DNA from: Pseudoalteromonas sp. MM1
GTDB taxonomy: Bacteria; Pseudomonadota; Gammaproteobacteria; Enterobacterales; Alteromonadaceae
Direction: 5' to 3'
Length of the DNA: 64,000 nucleotides
Assembly: GCF_030296835.1 (NCBI RefSeq)
Contig: NZ_AP027922.1
Location: 620,001 to 684,000 of the forward strand
A program made the position numbers and the translations under genes. The notes below the pieces were generated by a model, which made no database searches, was not told the origin of the DNA, and saw nothing but the letters and a program-made list of their open reading frames with translations. Shown piece after piece: positions 18,376 to 28,124 of this stretch. The first letter of the stretch is position 1. Every line of letters begins with the position of its first letter.

Positions 18376-19040
18376 ATCGATCTCACTAAATGGGCAATGT
18401 GTGCTGTTGAACGTTGTAGGTAAGCGGCACTAAGTAAAATATCGGTTTCGTTAATATTTGCGCCTTTTAACGTATTTACCAACTGTTGTTTGGCGGTTGG
18501 GTTTTGTTTTTGCTCTATTTCCATAAGCGCTAGCAGCGCTGAAAATTCGTGCTTAACAGGTGTTGTGGGCTTTTTGGCATAGGCAATGTAACAAGCAACA
18601 GGGGTAAGGCCGAGAGCATTGGTTTGTACAAGGGCTTTTGCTAGCTCATCGTTAGACTCGAATAACATTAATGAGCGCACGTAGTTAAAAGGCAGCTTTT
18701 GAGCATGGGCGTGTTTAAATACACTGTGCAGCACATTATTGCCTTGCATATCTTGTGCTAAAAACCCTTTATTCGCTTTTAATGCGGGCGTAAAAAATGT
18801 TAATGAGTCCGTTGTTGTTAATTGGTTTATAAATGGCGCAGGTGGAGGGTTAGTTGTTAATATCCGTGTTGCCACATTTTGCATAAAGTCGTATTTAATA
18901 CTCATGCGCTCTGCACTTTGAAATAAATGATTAAGCTGCAATGTTTGCTGAGCAGGGCTTAACTGTTTAAAGTCGTTATCAAGCTCGTCTAGCTGATGCT
19001 TTGCAATGCGCGCATTAAGTAACTGTATGCTTAAATCCAT
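18372..19040 (-). CDS. Hypothetical protein with ankyrin-like segments
   Basis: A 222-residue soluble protein with no signal peptide. Two stretches look like degenerate ankyrin repeats (DMQGNNVLHSVFKHA and ALGLTPVACYIAYA), and the remainder is predicted helical and rich in Gln and Leu. I do not recognise a catalytic motif. Its stop codon overlaps that of the convergent SIMPL gene by three bases. A terminator at 19081-19106 separates it from the DUF885 gene upstream, so it needs its own promoter in the short gap. A protein-interaction role is only a guess. Confidence 0.7.
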   Translation of the reverse strand: MDLSIQLLNARIAKHQLDELDNDFKQLSPAQQTLQLNHLFQSAERMSIKYDFMQNVATRILTTNPPPAPFINQLTTTDSLTFFTPALKANKGFLAQDMQGNNVLHSVFKHAHAQKLPFNYVRSLMLFESNDELAKALVQTNALGLTPVACYIAYAKKPTTPVKHEFSALLALMEIEQKQNPTAKQQLVNTLKGANINETDILLSAAYLQRSTAHIAHLVRSI

Positions 19041-19080
19041 TCTTAACTCTACCTTTGAGCGTTTTTATTACTATAAAACA

Positions 19081-19106
19081 AAAAAGGCCGCATCAGCGAC
19101 CTTTTT
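19081..19106 (-). terminator. Rho-independent terminator after the DUF885 gene
   Basis: On the minus strand an 11-bp stem (AAAAAGGTCGC pairing with GCGGCCTTTTT, one wobble) with a short loop leads into T residues, 18 bases beyond the DUF885 stop. Confidence 0.85.
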
Positions 19107-19123
19107 CTATTTATAACCAAGCA

Positions 19124-20956
19124 TTAAGCTTTTTTACTTGCTACCCACTCGTTTACAAAGTTCTCTAGTACGTTAAGTGGTACAGGGCCGTTTTTAAGTA
19201 TAACGTCGTGGAACTGACGAATATCAAATTTGTCGCCAAGTTGCTTTTTAGCATCTTCGCGCAGCTCTAGTATCTTAAGCATACCCACTTTATAAGCTGT
19301 CGCTTGCGATGGCATTACAATGTGACGCTCAACCATTTTAACACCGTCAGATGTTGCGTTAGGCGTATTATTTACGTAGTAATCAATACCCTCTTGGCGA
19401 GTCCATTTCATTGCATGAATACCCGTATCAACAACTAAGCGACACGCACGCCATAATTCCATAGAAAGGCGACCAAAGTCTGAGTAAGGGTCTGAATACA
19501 GGCCCATTTCTTTAGGAATGTACTCTGAGTATAAGCCCCAACCTTCAATGTATGCTGTGTAGCCACCAAACTTACGGAACTTAGGTACACCTTCAAGCTC
19601 TTGAGAGATAGCAATTTGCATATGATGACCCGGAATACCCTCATGGTACGCTAATGCTTCCATTTGGTACGTTGGCATTGCTTCCATGTCGTAAAGGTTT
19701 GCGTAGTAAATACCAGGGCGTGAGCCATCTGGCGCAGGTTGTTGGTAAAATGCTTTACCTGCTGCTTTTTCGCGGAATGCTTCAACGGCTTTAACTTTAA
19801 GATCAGCCTTTGGCTTAACAATAAATAGCTCATCTAGGCGAGTTTTCATGGTATTGATCAGGCCAGTGGCTTCATCTAAATAACGCTGCTTACCTTGCTC
19901 GTCATTGGCATAATAAAATTGTTTATCCGTTTTCATAAACTGCATAAACGCTTTTAAATCACCTTTAAAGCCTACTTTGTCTTTAATTTCACGCATTTCA
20001 TCATGAATGCGTTTTACTTCAGCAAGGCCAATGGCATGAATTTCTTTAGCGGTTAAGTCAGTTGTTGTGGTGCGCTTAAGTGCGTTATTGTAAAACGTTT
20101 CGCCGTCAGGCAGTTTCCATGCACCATCGCGGTTGTCAGCACGTTTTTCAAGCTGTGCTAAGTAATTAATTAACTTAGAGTAAGAAGGCTTAACTGCTGA
20201 TTTTAATGCATCAGTTGCATCGCCAATTAAGGCGTCTTTTTCATCTTGGCTAATTTCAAGGGCGCTTACTTTACGTTTAAAGTCGGCTAATAGCGTTGAG
20301 TCTTCACCTTTTTCAAATGGCGCGCCATGAATGATGTTTTTGCTCGAATCAATTACATGTGGGAACACAAATTTAGGCGCAATAATACCCTTATCTGCAC
20401 GGGTTTCTAAATCAGTAATTAGCTGGTCAAATACTGTAGGTACACCGTTTAAACGTGCAATATAGTCTTTTGCTTCTTTAACGTTACTAATTGAGTGCTG
20501 GTTAATTAAAAATGCAGGTACCATAGAGTGTGTACCAAACATTTGGTTAACTGGGTAATTATGGTAACGCCATTTAAAATCAGCAATTGAGCTTTCTAAA
20601 TCTTGTTTTTTTAAGTCGTAGCTTACTTTTGTTGCATCATCGAGTAGGTCGCGATTGATAGCATTTAGAGTGACTAAATCTTCTTTAGCTTGTGCTAAGT
20701 CTTTTAGTTTTTGTTCTTCGCTGCCATCATCCCATTTATCGTAATCTTTTTTAATACCCATGTAAGTTTGGTAAACCGGGCTGTTCATTACATCGCGGTT
20801 AAAGGTATCTTCAAAAAACGCATTAGCTTTGTCGATTTCGCTTTGCACAGGTTGCGCTTGAACTGCAGGCGCTGGGGTTGTTTGTTTTGGTGCCTGCTGG
20901 CAGCCGGCTAAAATAGCAACGCTCACGGCCGCTGCAATAAAGGTAAGTTTACGCAT
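19124..20956 (-). CDS. DUF885 family lipoprotein, putative zinc metallopeptidase
   Basis: A 610-residue envelope lipoprotein: the signal peptide ends in LAGC, followed by a Pro/Gln/Ala-rich linker. The body is the DUF885 fold, with the metallopeptidase-like motif ALAYHEGIPGHH (HExxPGHH) and a downstream conserved YIEGWGLYSEY segment that supplies further metal ligands in the family. DUF885 proteins are distant relatives of M3-type or carboxypeptidase-type zincins; direct enzymology is scarce. The length is typical. The gene is monocistronic and bounded by a terminator. Confidence 0.9.
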   Translation of the reverse strand: MRKLTFIAAAVSVAILAGCQQAPKQTTPAPAVQAQPVQSEIDKANAFFEDTFNRDVMNSPVYQTYMGIKKDYDKWDDGSEEQKLKDLAQAKEDLVTLNAINRDLLDDATKVSYDLKKQDLESSIADFKWRYHNYPVNQMFGTHSMVPAFLINQHSISNVKEAKDYIARLNGVPTVFDQLITDLETRADKGIIAPKFVFPHVIDSSKNIIHGAPFEKGEDSTLLADFKRKVSALEISQDEKDALIGDATDALKSAVKPSYSKLINYLAQLEKRADNRDGAWKLPDGETFYNNALKRTTTTDLTAKEIHAIGLAEVKRIHDEMREIKDKVGFKGDLKAFMQFMKTDKQFYYANDEQGKQRYLDEATGLINTMKTRLDELFIVKPKADLKVKAVEAFREKAAGKAFYQQPAPDGSRPGIYYANLYDMEAMPTYQMEALAYHEGIPGHHMQIAISQELEGVPKFRKFGGYTAYIEGWGLYSEYIPKEMGLYSDPYSDFGRLSMELWRACRLVVDTGIHAMKWTRQEGIDYYVNNTPNATSDGVKMVERHIVMPSQATAYKVGMLKILELREDAKKQLGDKFDIRQFHDVILKNGPVPLNVLENFVNEWVASKKA

Positions 20957-21043
20957 TGTTTTCCCTTTTGTTGTTAGAAACCCATTAGGGTGTATTATAT
21001 TTATTTGCTTGTATTTTATGTTTATCGCGCGTGGTTAAAACCA

Positions 21044-22180
21044 CTACACGAACAATTCTAGCAGGTCATTTAAAAAACGATGCCCTTTAAGGCTTACTTG
21101 CCAGTGGCCGTTTTCTTGTATTAATAATCCTGCGTCTATCGCTTTTGTTAAAGCCGCTTGCTGGCTTTGTAGCGGCTGACTAGTCAGCGCACTGAAATCT
21201 TTGATTGGGCAAGGCTCTACTAAGCGAAAACGATTCATAAAAAATTCAAAGGCTAAATCTTCTTGCTCTACTTGCCAGCTTTTATACAAGTACGGCTTAA
21301 GCATATCCATGTAACCACGCGGATGCTTAATTTTTTCAGTACGGGTAATAATGCCTGTTTTTGCATCAGTAACCTTACCATGAGCGCCACAGCCAATACC
21401 GAGATAATCGCCAAAACGCCAATAATTCAAGTTATGTTGGCATTGAAAGCCTGGCTTTGCATAGCCAGATATTTCGTATTGTAAGTAACCGGCTTGGGCA
21501 AGCAGCGCTTGGCCTTGTTCTTGAATATCCCATAGGGTTTCATCTTGTGGCAAAGTTGGTGGTTTTGAAGCAAACTGTGTATTTGGCTCAATAGTGAGCT
21601 GATACCAAGATATATGTGGCGGGTTTAAAGCTATTATTTTTTTTAAATCGCTCAGGGCATCGTCGAGGCTTTGCCCAGGTAAGCCATGCATTAAATCAAG
21701 GTTAAAACTGTTTAGCCCGGCTTGCTTAGCTTGCTCTGCAGCGTAGTGCGCTTCATCGGCGCCATGAATACGGCCAAGCGCTTTTAACTTGTCGTTTTGC
21801 ATGCTTTGCACGCCAATAGAAATACGGTTAATACCCGCTTTTACATACTCTTTAAAACGTCCGGTTTCTACGGTTCCAGGGTTTGCCTCAAGGGTTATTT
21901 CGCAGTTATCACTAAGGCCAATTAGGTTATTAACTTCATTTAATAAGCGGGTATAAGCATCACCCGTTAATAAGCTTGGTGTGCCGCCACCAATAAAAAT
22001 GCTGTGAATTTTGCGCCCTTGCACCAAGTGCAAATCGGCTTTTAAGTCGTCAATTAAATGTTGAACATATTCAGCTTCAGGAATGTCGCCTTTTTGCCCA
22101 TGGCTATTAAAATCGCAATAGGGACATTTTTGCACGCACCAAGGTACGTGCACATATAAGCTCAGTGGTGGAAGGTTCAC
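21044..22180 (-). CDS. hemW: Radical SAM heme chaperone HemW
   Basis: A 378-residue radical SAM protein with the HemN/HemW arrangement C15xxxC19xxC22 in [12 protein letters not shown], followed by the GGGTPSLL glycine motif and the ISIGVQS segment. HemW was long annotated as oxygen-independent coproporphyrinogen III oxidase, but it is a heme-binding chaperone that delivers heme to respiratory enzymes. The length and the absence of the extra N-terminal Cys/Arg features of HemN support HemW. It starts at a GTG overlapping the rdgB stop (GTGA), so the DUF4426-rdgB-hemW genes form one operon. Confidence 0.93.
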   Translation of the reverse strand: MNLPPLSLYVHVPWCVQKCPYCDFNSHGQKGDIPEAEYVQHLIDDLKADLHLVQGRKIHSIFIGGGTPSLLTGDAYTRLLNEVNNLIGLSDNCEITLEANPGTVETGRFKEYVKAGINRISIGVQSMQNDKLKALGRIHGADEAHYAAEQAKQAGLNSFNLDLMHGLPGQSLDDALSDLKKIIALNPPHISWYQLTIEPNTQFASKPPTLPQDETLWDIQEQGQALLAQAGYLQYEISGYAKPGFQCQHNLNYWRFGDYLGIGCGAHGKVTDAKTGIITRTEKIKHPRGYMDMLKPYLYKSWQVEQEDLAFEFFMNRFRLVEPCPIKDFSALTSQPLQSQQAALTKAIDAGLLIQENGHWQVSLKGHRFLNDLLELFV

Positions 22181-22776
22181 AGGCCGCCTTTGCTTTGTAG
22201 CTCTAGTAGTAATTTTTTAAGTGCTTGGCCGCGATGGCTCACTGCATTTTTTTGCTCTTTGGTGAGCTCGGCGCTGGTACAGTTTTGCTCAGCAACAAAA
22301 AATACCGGATCGTAACCAAAGCCACCTTCTCCATTTTGGGTTTGTGTAATTTCTCCCTCCCAACTTGCGCTGCAAATAAGCGGGGTAGGGTCATCGGCGT
22401 GGCGCATTAATACTAATACACACCAAAAACGCGCTTTACGGTTAGGGTTGTTACCTAAATCATTAAGCAGCTTATCTATATTGTCTTGATCGCTTGCGTT
22501 TTCACCGGCAAACCGCGCAGAGTACACCCCTGGTGCACCATTTAAGCCATCTACCTCTAAGCCTGAGTCATCTGCAATGGCTGGCATGCCGGTAATTTTA
22601 GCAGCATGGCGGGCTTTAATTATCGCGTTCTCTACAAAGGTGGTGCCGGTTTCGGCTACTTCGCCTACGTTAAAATCGCTTTGCGGAAGCACATTTATAT
22701 TAAGCGGGCTAAGCATATTGGCCAGCTCGTTAACTTTGCCAGGGTTGCCTGTGGCAAGCACTAATGTTTTGGTCAT
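22177..22776 (-). CDS. rdgB: XTP/dITP pyrophosphatase RdgB
   Basis: A 199-residue house-cleaning nucleotide pyrophosphatase (HAM1/RdgB family). It opens with [13 protein letters not shown] and has the active-site block [20 protein letters not shown] and the base-recognition segment FGYDPVF, all standard for the family. It hydrolyses ITP, dITP and XTP to the monophosphate, keeping deaminated purines out of DNA and RNA. It sits four bases after DUF4426 and overlaps hemW by four, an arrangement seen in Vibrio and other gammaproteobacteria. Confidence 0.95.
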   Translation of the reverse strand: MTKTLVLATGNPGKVNELANMLSPLNINVLPQSDFNVGEVAETGTTFVENAIIKARHAAKITGMPAIADDSGLEVDGLNGAPGVYSARFAGENASDQDNIDKLLNDLGNNPNRKARFWCVLVLMRHADDPTPLICSASWEGEITQTQNGEGGFGYDPVFFVAEQNCTSAELTKEQKNAVSHRGQALKKLLLELQSKGGL

Positions 22777-22780
22777 GTTT

Positions 22781-23224
22781 TTAATCTACGTAAAATTTTT
22801 GCTGAAACGTGAGTTTTTGAGACTGACTACCTTGCTGGATGTTTATCTCAAAACGTAAAATCTCTTCGTTGGTATAGTTTACTTGTGCAAGGTAGTAAAT
22901 TGAGTCACCTTCTTTTACTTCTTTAAAAGTAAGGGTTTGTTTATTACCAAGTAGATTTTTTGCTATGCCGCTTAGTTTTACAGTTTGCGCGGTTTTATCG
23001 CTGTTATTTTTTAGTACTGAAATATTAACAATGCCTTTATAACCACTACGCTCCAGGCCATAGGTTTTTGCTATTTGTGGCTGAATAAAAGTAGATGGAA
23101 AAGCAATATAATGCACTTGCCAAGGGCCCAGCTCTTTGTACTGTGCGCCTTGCATGTCTTCACTGTGGGCGTTAAAGGCAAAGGCTAAAAAACTAATAAA
23201 GCAAAATTTAATTAAACGGTTCAT
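22781..23224 (-). CDS. DUF4426 secreted protein
   Basis: A 147-residue protein with a cleavable signal peptide (hydrophobic residues 7-20 ending AHS). The mature part, with [15 protein letters not shown], the [15 protein letters not shown] block and a C-terminal beta-strand region, matches DUF4426, a periplasmic family of gammaproteobacteria without known function. It is the first gene of a three-gene operon with rdgB and hemW and follows a terminator that ends the yggT transcript. Confidence 0.87.
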   Translation of the reverse strand: MNRLIKFCFISFLAFAFNAHSEDMQGAQYKELGPWQVHYIAFPSTFIQPQIAKTYGLERSGYKGIVNISVLKNNSDKTAQTVKLSGIAKNLLGNKQTLTFKEVKEGDSIYYLAQVNYTNEEILRFEINIQQGSQSQKLTFQQKFYVD

Positions 23225-23240
23225 TGTGGTGTCCTATATA

Positions 23241-23265
23241 AAAAAGAGGCCAAAGGGCCTCTTTT
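23241..23265 (-). terminator. Rho-independent terminator after yggT
   Basis: A ten-pair perfect stem (AAAAGAGGCC with GGCCTCTTTT), a four-base loop and trailing T residues on the minus strand, 15 bases after the yggT stop. Confidence 0.9.
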
Positions 23266-23280
23266 GCTTATAACAAAAAT

Positions 23281-23814
23281 TTAGGCTAAAAAGTCCATTA
23301 GCAGCATTTGTAAAAATTGAATACCGATAATTAGTACAAGCACCGATAAATCTAAGCCACCCATTGGTGGAATAATTTTACGAAGTGGCTTGAGCATTGG
23401 CTCAGTAAGCTGATGGAAAACCGCTTCTATTGGGTTATAACCTTGACTTACCCAGCTTAAAATAGCGCGAATAATCAATACCCAAAATACAAGGTTTAAG
23501 CCTTCTTTAAGTACGGTAATAAGTGCTTGTATAAACACAGGTTGCGCAGCCCATGCGCCGTATATTACCAGCATTAAAGTACTAATTTTGGCAACGGCTA
23601 CAATAAATGCCAGCAATAGCGAGGCTAAATCAAGCCCTCCTAGGCCAGGTATAATTTTACGCAATGGGTTAACTGCAAACGACGTTGCTTTAACCACAAA
23701 TTGGCTCATTGGGTTGTAAAAGTCGGCTTTTGCCCACTGCAGCCAAAAACGCAGTAGTACCACCATTAAAAACAAATCAAACAGGGTACTGATCAAAAAT
23801 TGCATGGCATTCAT
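23281..23814 (-). CDS. yggT: YggT family integral membrane protein
   Basis: A 177-residue membrane protein with two copies of the YggT repeat, each a hydrophobic helix followed by a PLRKIIPGLGGLDLA-type motif (PLRKIIPGLGG and PLRKIIPPMGG). The ATG at 23814 with GAAGGT upstream is used; the longer frame would overlap the end of proC. YggT proteins in bacteria and plastids are linked to osmotic shock tolerance and to cytochrome or cell-division organisation, but the mechanism is uncertain. It is the last gene of the yggS-proC-yggT operon. Confidence 0.93.
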   Translation of the reverse strand: MNAMQFLISTLFDLFLMVVLLRFWLQWAKADFYNPMSQFVVKATSFAVNPLRKIIPGLGGLDLASLLLAFIVAVAKISTLMLVIYGAWAAQPVFIQALITVLKEGLNLVFWVLIIRAILSWVSQGYNPIEAVFHQLTEPMLKPLRKIIPPMGGLDLSVLVLIIGIQFLQMLLMDFLA

Positions 23815-23840
23815 AGTGTAACCTTCAATAAAAAGTAGTT

Positions 23841-24662
23841 TTAAAGTTCTTTTTCCATTTGCATCGCACGCGCAATACACGCATCCATTGCATCGCTAAC
23901 TGTTTGCACTAGGCCTTCGCCTTTTAAATGTTCAACTGCGGCATGTGTAGTACCGCCTTTAGAGGTTACATTAGCGCGTAATTGCGAAATGCTTATCTCT
24001 GGTTGGCTAAGGGCCATTTCGGCTGCACCCAGCGCAGTTTGCTGTACTAAGCGACGCGCATCTTCATCGTTAAAGCCAAGTGCTTTCGCTTTTTCTTCAA
24101 TTGCTTCCATAAATAAGAAAAAGTAAGCTGGCGATGAGCCGGTTACTGCAATGACATCGTTAATTTGCGACTCTTGCTCAACCCAAACAACAATACCAGT
24201 GCACTCAAACACTTGTTGTACAAAGTCGTGCTCCTCGGCTGTTTCATCTGCGCCAAATAAACCCGATACACCACGGCCAAGTAGTGATGGCGTGTTTGGC
24301 ATACAACGTACCATTTTAACGTTTTGGCCAAGCATTTCGCGTAAACGTTTAACGGTTAAGCCAGCCGCTACCGAGATAAACAGTTTATCACTAAAGTCGA
24401 TACCCGATTCCTGAAACGATTTACATAAATCGCCCATCATTTGTGGTTTAACAGACAATACAATGACATCAGCATCGCGTAAGGCTTCGTTATTGTCGCT
24501 GGTGGTTTTCACCTTGAAATCGTCTGCTACCTTGGCAAGCTTTTCTTGGTTGCGGTTTGTCGCAATAATGTTGTTTGCATTAAAACCGTTTTTTACCATG
24601 CCACCAATAATGGCGTAGCTCATGTTACCTGTGCCTATAAATGCGATTGTTTTATCTGACAT
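23841..24662 (-). CDS. proC: Pyrroline-5-carboxylate reductase ProC
   Basis: A 273-residue enzyme with the N-terminal NAD(P)-binding motif IGTGNMSYAIIGG, the VRCMPNTPSLLGRGVSG segment and the C-terminal helical signature of the family (RANVTSKGGTTHAAVEHL). It catalyses the last step of proline synthesis, 1-pyrroline-5-carboxylate to L-proline. The length equals the E. coli enzyme to within a few residues. It lies 17 bases after yggS and before yggT, a conserved arrangement. Confidence 0.96.
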   Translation of the reverse strand: MSDKTIAFIGTGNMSYAIIGGMVKNGFNANNIIATNRNQEKLAKVADDFKVKTTSDNNEALRDADVIVLSVKPQMMGDLCKSFQESGIDFSDKLFISVAAGLTVKRLREMLGQNVKMVRCMPNTPSLLGRGVSGLFGADETAEEHDFVQQVFECTGIVVWVEQESQINDVIAVTGSSPAYFFLFMEAIEEKAKALGFNDEDARRLVQQTALGAAEMALSQPEISISQLRANVTSKGGTTHAAVEHLKGEGLVQTVSDAMDACIARAMQMEKEL

Positions 24663-24679
24663 ATGTCTGTTATCACCTT

Positions 24680-25366
24680 TTAAGTTCGAGTTCCAAAAAT
24701 ATCTGTGCCGATCCTCACCATGGTTGAACCTGCGCTAATAGCAGCTTCAACATCATTGCTCATCCCCATCGACAACGTATCTATATGAGGATATTGGGCC
24801 TTTAGTTTATCAAAGCAAGTTTGTAATTGCTCAAAAGATTGACTTTGCTCACTCAGGTCGTCGCTTTTAGCAGGAATAGCCATTAAACCACGCAAAGTGA
24901 GTTGCTCACATTGGTCAATAAACTCAGCTAGCTCGGGTATTTGCTCAATGCTACAGCCCGACTTAGCCTCCTCGGCGCTTATATTTACCTGAATAAGCAC
25001 GTTTAAAGGGGGTTTATCAGCGGGGCGCTGAGTGTTTAAACGCTTAGCTATTTTTACTCTATCTACGCTTTGTACCCAGTCAAAATTAGCGGCAACAAGG
25101 GCGCTTTTATTTGATTGAATTGGGCCAATGAAATGCCAAATGATATCGCTAAATGTGTTTAGTTGAGCTATTTTATCTACAGCCTCTTGAACATATGACT
25201 CACCAAATTGGCGTTGGCCATGCTCGTAAGCGGCAATAATGTCGTCGCTAGGCTTTGTTTTAGATACCGCCAGTAGTGTAATTTCGTTACTACTACGCTT
25301 GGCATTATTTGCCGCGCTGGCAATTCTAGCGTAGGCGGATGTGAGTCGTTCTGCTATTGTAACCAT
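24680..25366 (-). CDS. yggS: YggS/PLPBP family pyridoxal-phosphate homeostasis protein
   Basis: A 228-residue member of the YggS (COG0325) family, a PLP-binding TIM-barrel protein without a known reaction that keeps free PLP levels in balance. The PLP lysine lies in LLAVSKTKP. The ATG at 25366 makes it Lys36, exactly as in E. coli YggS, which supports this start over the ATG at 25393. The C-terminal SMGMSNDVEAAISAGSTMVR phosphate-binding block is present. The gene is divergent from pilT with only 29 bp between the start codons, so the two promoters must overlap coding sequence. Confidence 0.94.
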   Translation of the reverse strand: MVTIAERLTSAYARIASAANNAKRSSNEITLLAVSKTKPSDDIIAAYEHGQRQFGESYVQEAVDKIAQLNTFSDIIWHFIGPIQSNKSALVAANFDWVQSVDRVKIAKRLNTQRPADKPPLNVLIQVNISAEEAKSGCSIEQIPELAEFIDQCEQLTLRGLMAIPAKSDDLSEQSQSFEQLQTCFDKLKAQYPHIDTLSMGMSNDVEAAISAGSTMVRIGTDIFGTRT

Positions 25367-25395
25367 ATATTTATCAGTTAGTTGTGGAGTCATAA

Positions 25396-26436
25396 ATGGA
25401 TATTACCGAATTATTAGCGTTTAGTGTGCAACACAAAGCATCTGATTTACACTTATCGTCAGGTGTTTCACCTATGATACGCGTAGATGGTGATGTTCGC
25501 CGCATTAATATACCTGCACTTGCAGACAAAGACGTAAACAGCCTTGTTTACGACATTATGAACGATAATCAGCGCAAGGACTACGAACAAAACCTAGAAG
25601 TGGATTTTTCGTTTGAAGTGCCTAACCTTGCGCGTTTTCGTGTTAACGCATTTAACTCAAACCGCGGCCCTGCAGCGGTGTTTCGTACCATCCCAAGCGA
25701 TGTACTGACGCTTGAGGATTTAGGTGCGCCAGATATTTTTAAAACAATATCCGATAACCCGCGTGGTTTAGTATTGGTTACCGGCCCAACGGGTTCAGGT
25801 AAATCAACAACACTTGCGGCTATGGTCGATTATATAAATCAAACAAAACATCACCATATCCTCACCATTGAAGATCCTATCGAATTTGTTCACGATAATA
25901 AACTCAGCCTTATTAACCAACGTGAAGTGCACCGAGATACGCACAGCTTTTCTAATGCATTGCGCAGCGCGCTGCGTGAAGACCCCGATGTAATACTTGT
26001 CGGTGAGCTACGTGACTTAGAAACCATTCGCCTTGCGATGACCGCCGCTGAAACCGGTCACTTAGTGTTTGGTACGCTACACACCACCTCGGCACCAAAA
26101 ACCATTGACCGTATTATTGATGTATTCCCAGGTGAAGAAAAAGATATGGTGCGCTCAATGCTTTCTGAGTCGTTACGTGCCGTTATTTCGCAAACACTGC
26201 TTAAAAAAATTGGCGGTGGACGAGTGGCCGCGCACGAAATTATGATTGGTGTGCCGGCGATTCGTAACTTAATACGTGAAGATAAAATTGCACAAATGTA
26301 TTCGTCTATTCAAACGGGTGCATCACACGGTATGCAAACCATGGATCAATGTTTAAACAATTTAGTTAATCACGGCATTGTGACAACCGCAGCCGCAAAA
26401 GAAAAAGCCCAAGATAAAACCCAGTTTGGTGGCTAA
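25396..26436 (+). CDS. pilT: Type IV pilus retraction ATPase PilT
   Basis: A 346-residue secretion ATPase. Walker A is GPTGSGKS at 130-137, followed by the Asp box (IEDPIEF), Walker B region (VILVGELRD) and His box (FGTLHTTSA), plus the C-terminal AIRNLIREDK segment needed for twitching. PilT hexamers disassemble the pilus from its base, powering twitching motility and DNA uptake. The ribosome-binding site GGAG lies within the 29-bp gap to yggS. pilU follows after nine bases in the same operon. Confidence 0.97.
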   Translation: MDITELLAFSVQHKASDLHLSSGVSPMIRVDGDVRRINIPALADKDVNSLVYDIMNDNQRKDYEQNLEVDFSFEVPNLARFRVNAFNSNRGPAAVFRTIPSDVLTLEDLGAPDIFKTISDNPRGLVLVTGPTGSGKSTTLAAMVDYINQTKHHHILTIEDPIEFVHDNKLSLINQREVHRDTHSFSNALRSALREDPDVILVGELRDLETIRLAMTAAETGHLVFGTLHTTSAPKTIDRIIDVFPGEEKDMVRSMLSESLRAVISQTLLKKIGGGRVAAHEIMIGVPAIRNLIREDKIAQMYSSIQTGASHGMQTMDQCLNNLVNHGIVTTAAAKEKAQDKTQFGG

Positions 26437-26445
26437 GGACATATT

Positions 26446-27579
26446 ATGAATTTATCTTTAAATCACTTTTTGCAAATAATGATTGAGAAAAAAGGCTCGG
26501 ATTTATTTGTTTCTAGCCAATTGCCAGTCAGCGCAAAAATTAATGGTGAGCTTATCGCTCTTAGCGACGATAAGCTAACTGATGAGCAATCGCTTGCGCT
26601 TGTCGAGTCAGCGATGAGCGATAAACAAAAAAACGAATTTCATACCACTAAAGAGTGTAACTTTGCGATAGCCACAGACGAAGGGCGTTTTCGTATATCG
26701 GCTTTTTGGCAGCGTGATAGAGCGGGTATGGTTATTCGCCGTATTGTAACGCAAATACCTGATGTAAGTGATTTAGGCCTGCCCTCAACACTTACCGATG
26801 TAATTATGGCTAAGCGCGGGTTAGTGCTGTTTGTGGGGGGAACTGGCACAGGTAAATCAACCTCATTGGCTGCTTTAATTGGCTACAGAAACCGCAACCA
26901 ACGCGGCCATATACTCACTATTGAAGACCCAATTGAGTTTGTACACGAGCACCGTAAAAGTATTATTACTCAGCGCGAAGTAGGGCTTGATACCGACAGC
27001 TTTGAATCGGCACTAAAAAGCTCTTTACGCCAAGCTCCCGATGTTATTTTAATTGGTGAAATACGCTCACAAGAGACCATGGAATACGCACTGAGCTTTG
27101 CCGAGACGGGCCACTTATGTGTGGCTACACTGCATGCTAATAATGCCAACCAAGCCATTGACCGTATTATGCACTTAGTCCCTAAAGAAAAGCACGACAA
27201 GCTCAAGTACGACTTAGCGCTAAATTTACGCGCCATTGTTGCTCAGCAGCTTATTCCAACGTCTGATGGGGAAGGGCGAGTTGCCGCGATTGAAATATTA
27301 TTAAACTCACCCATGGTGGCAGAGCTAATTAAAAATGGGGATATTGGTGGCATTAAAGAGGCTATGTCTAAGTCTAAAGAAATGGGTATGCAAACCTTTG
27401 ACCAAGCCTTATTTGAGCTATATAAACAGCAACGTATTAATTACGCCGATGCGCTGCATCATGCTGATTCGCCAAACGATTTACGCTTAATGATTAAGCT
27501 GCGCAATAACGAGCAACAAGGCGCAGGCTTTTTACAAGGTGTAACCATTGATGGACTCGATGATAAAAACGGTAATTAA
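26446..27579 (+). CDS. pilU: Type IV pilus retraction ATPase PilU
   Basis: A 377-residue paralogue of PilT, with Walker A GGTGTGKST, Asp box IEDPIEFVHEH, Walker B VILIGEIRS and His box CVATLHANNA. The length and C-terminal extension fit PilU, the accessory motor that needs PilT and adds force to retraction. It is co-transcribed with pilT; the transcript ends at the hairpin at 27629. Confidence 0.96.
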   Translation: MNLSLNHFLQIMIEKKGSDLFVSSQLPVSAKINGELIALSDDKLTDEQSLALVESAMSDKQKNEFHTTKECNFAIATDEGRFRISAFWQRDRAGMVIRRIVTQIPDVSDLGLPSTLTDVIMAKRGLVLFVGGTGTGKSTSLAALIGYRNRNQRGHILTIEDPIEFVHEHRKSIITQREVGLDTDSFESALKSSLRQAPDVILIGEIRSQETMEYALSFAETGHLCVATLHANNANQAIDRIMHLVPKEKHDKLKYDLALNLRAIVAQQLIPTSDGEGRVAAIEILLNSPMVAELIKNGDIGGIKEAMSKSKEMGMQTFDQALFELYKQQRINYADALHHADSPNDLRLMIKLRNNEQQGAGFLQGVTIDGLDDKNGN

Positions 27580-27628
27580 CCTACAGTATGTGTAGGTAAG
27601 TTACTCATTTTTAATTATTTAATGCATA

Positions 27629-27655
27629 AAAAAAGCGCCTATTGGCGCTTTTTGT
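27629..27655. terminator. Bidirectional terminator between pilU and ruvX
   Basis: A stem of AAAAAGCGCC with GGCGCTTTTT and a TATT loop, flanked by A and T runs, lies between two convergent genes, so it can serve both strands. Confidence 0.9.
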
Positions 27656-27665
27656 TTTAAGGAAG

Positions 27666-28115
27666 TTATTCACCATAACTGGCTTCAAAAAAGCTTTCTA
27701 AAATAATCACTGCCGACATATTATCGACATTTCCTTTACCTAAATTTTTATAGCCGCCGTGCTCAAATAAACGGGCTTTTGCATCGGCGGTTGTGAGTCG
27801 CTCATCTTGTGTATGCACCGGTATGCCGTAATGGTTGTGCAAGCGGTTAGCAAACTTTTTAGCCTTAAAGGTTACCTCTTGCGAGGTGCCATCCATATTA
27901 AGTGGCAAGCCCACCACCATTAAGTCGGGTTGCCACTCTTTAACTTGAACCGCAATATGATCCCAATTAGGAATACCATCTTGGGCTTTTACTGCTTTAA
28001 GGCTAGACGCACTACCTGTGAGCTCTTGTCCTATGGCTATACCAATGCTCTTGGTGCCAAAGTCAAAGCCCATTACGGTGCGCTGGCCTTGCGGCTTAAG
28101 GTTTTTTTTCGTCAT
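27666..28115 (-). CDS. ruvX: Holliday junction resolvase-like RuvX (YqgF)
   Basis: A 149-residue protein of the YqgF family with an RNase H-like fold: [15 protein letters not shown] carries the first catalytic Asp, [12 protein letters not shown] the second block and DERLTTADA the third acidic residue. In E. coli YqgF/RuvX is linked to processing of the 16S rRNA 5' end, and a resolvase activity has been proposed. It follows yqgE by nine bases in the rsmE-gshB-yqgE-ruvX order that is conserved in gammaproteobacteria. Confidence 0.95.
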   Translation of the reverse strand: MTKKNLKPQGQRTVMGFDFGTKSIGIAIGQELTGSASSLKAVKAQDGIPNWDHIAVQVKEWQPDLMVVGLPLNMDGTSQEVTFKAKKFANRLHNHYGIPVHTQDERLTTADAKARLFEHGGYKNLGKGNVDNMSAVIILESFFEASYGE

Positions 28116-28124
28116 TATCGTTCT

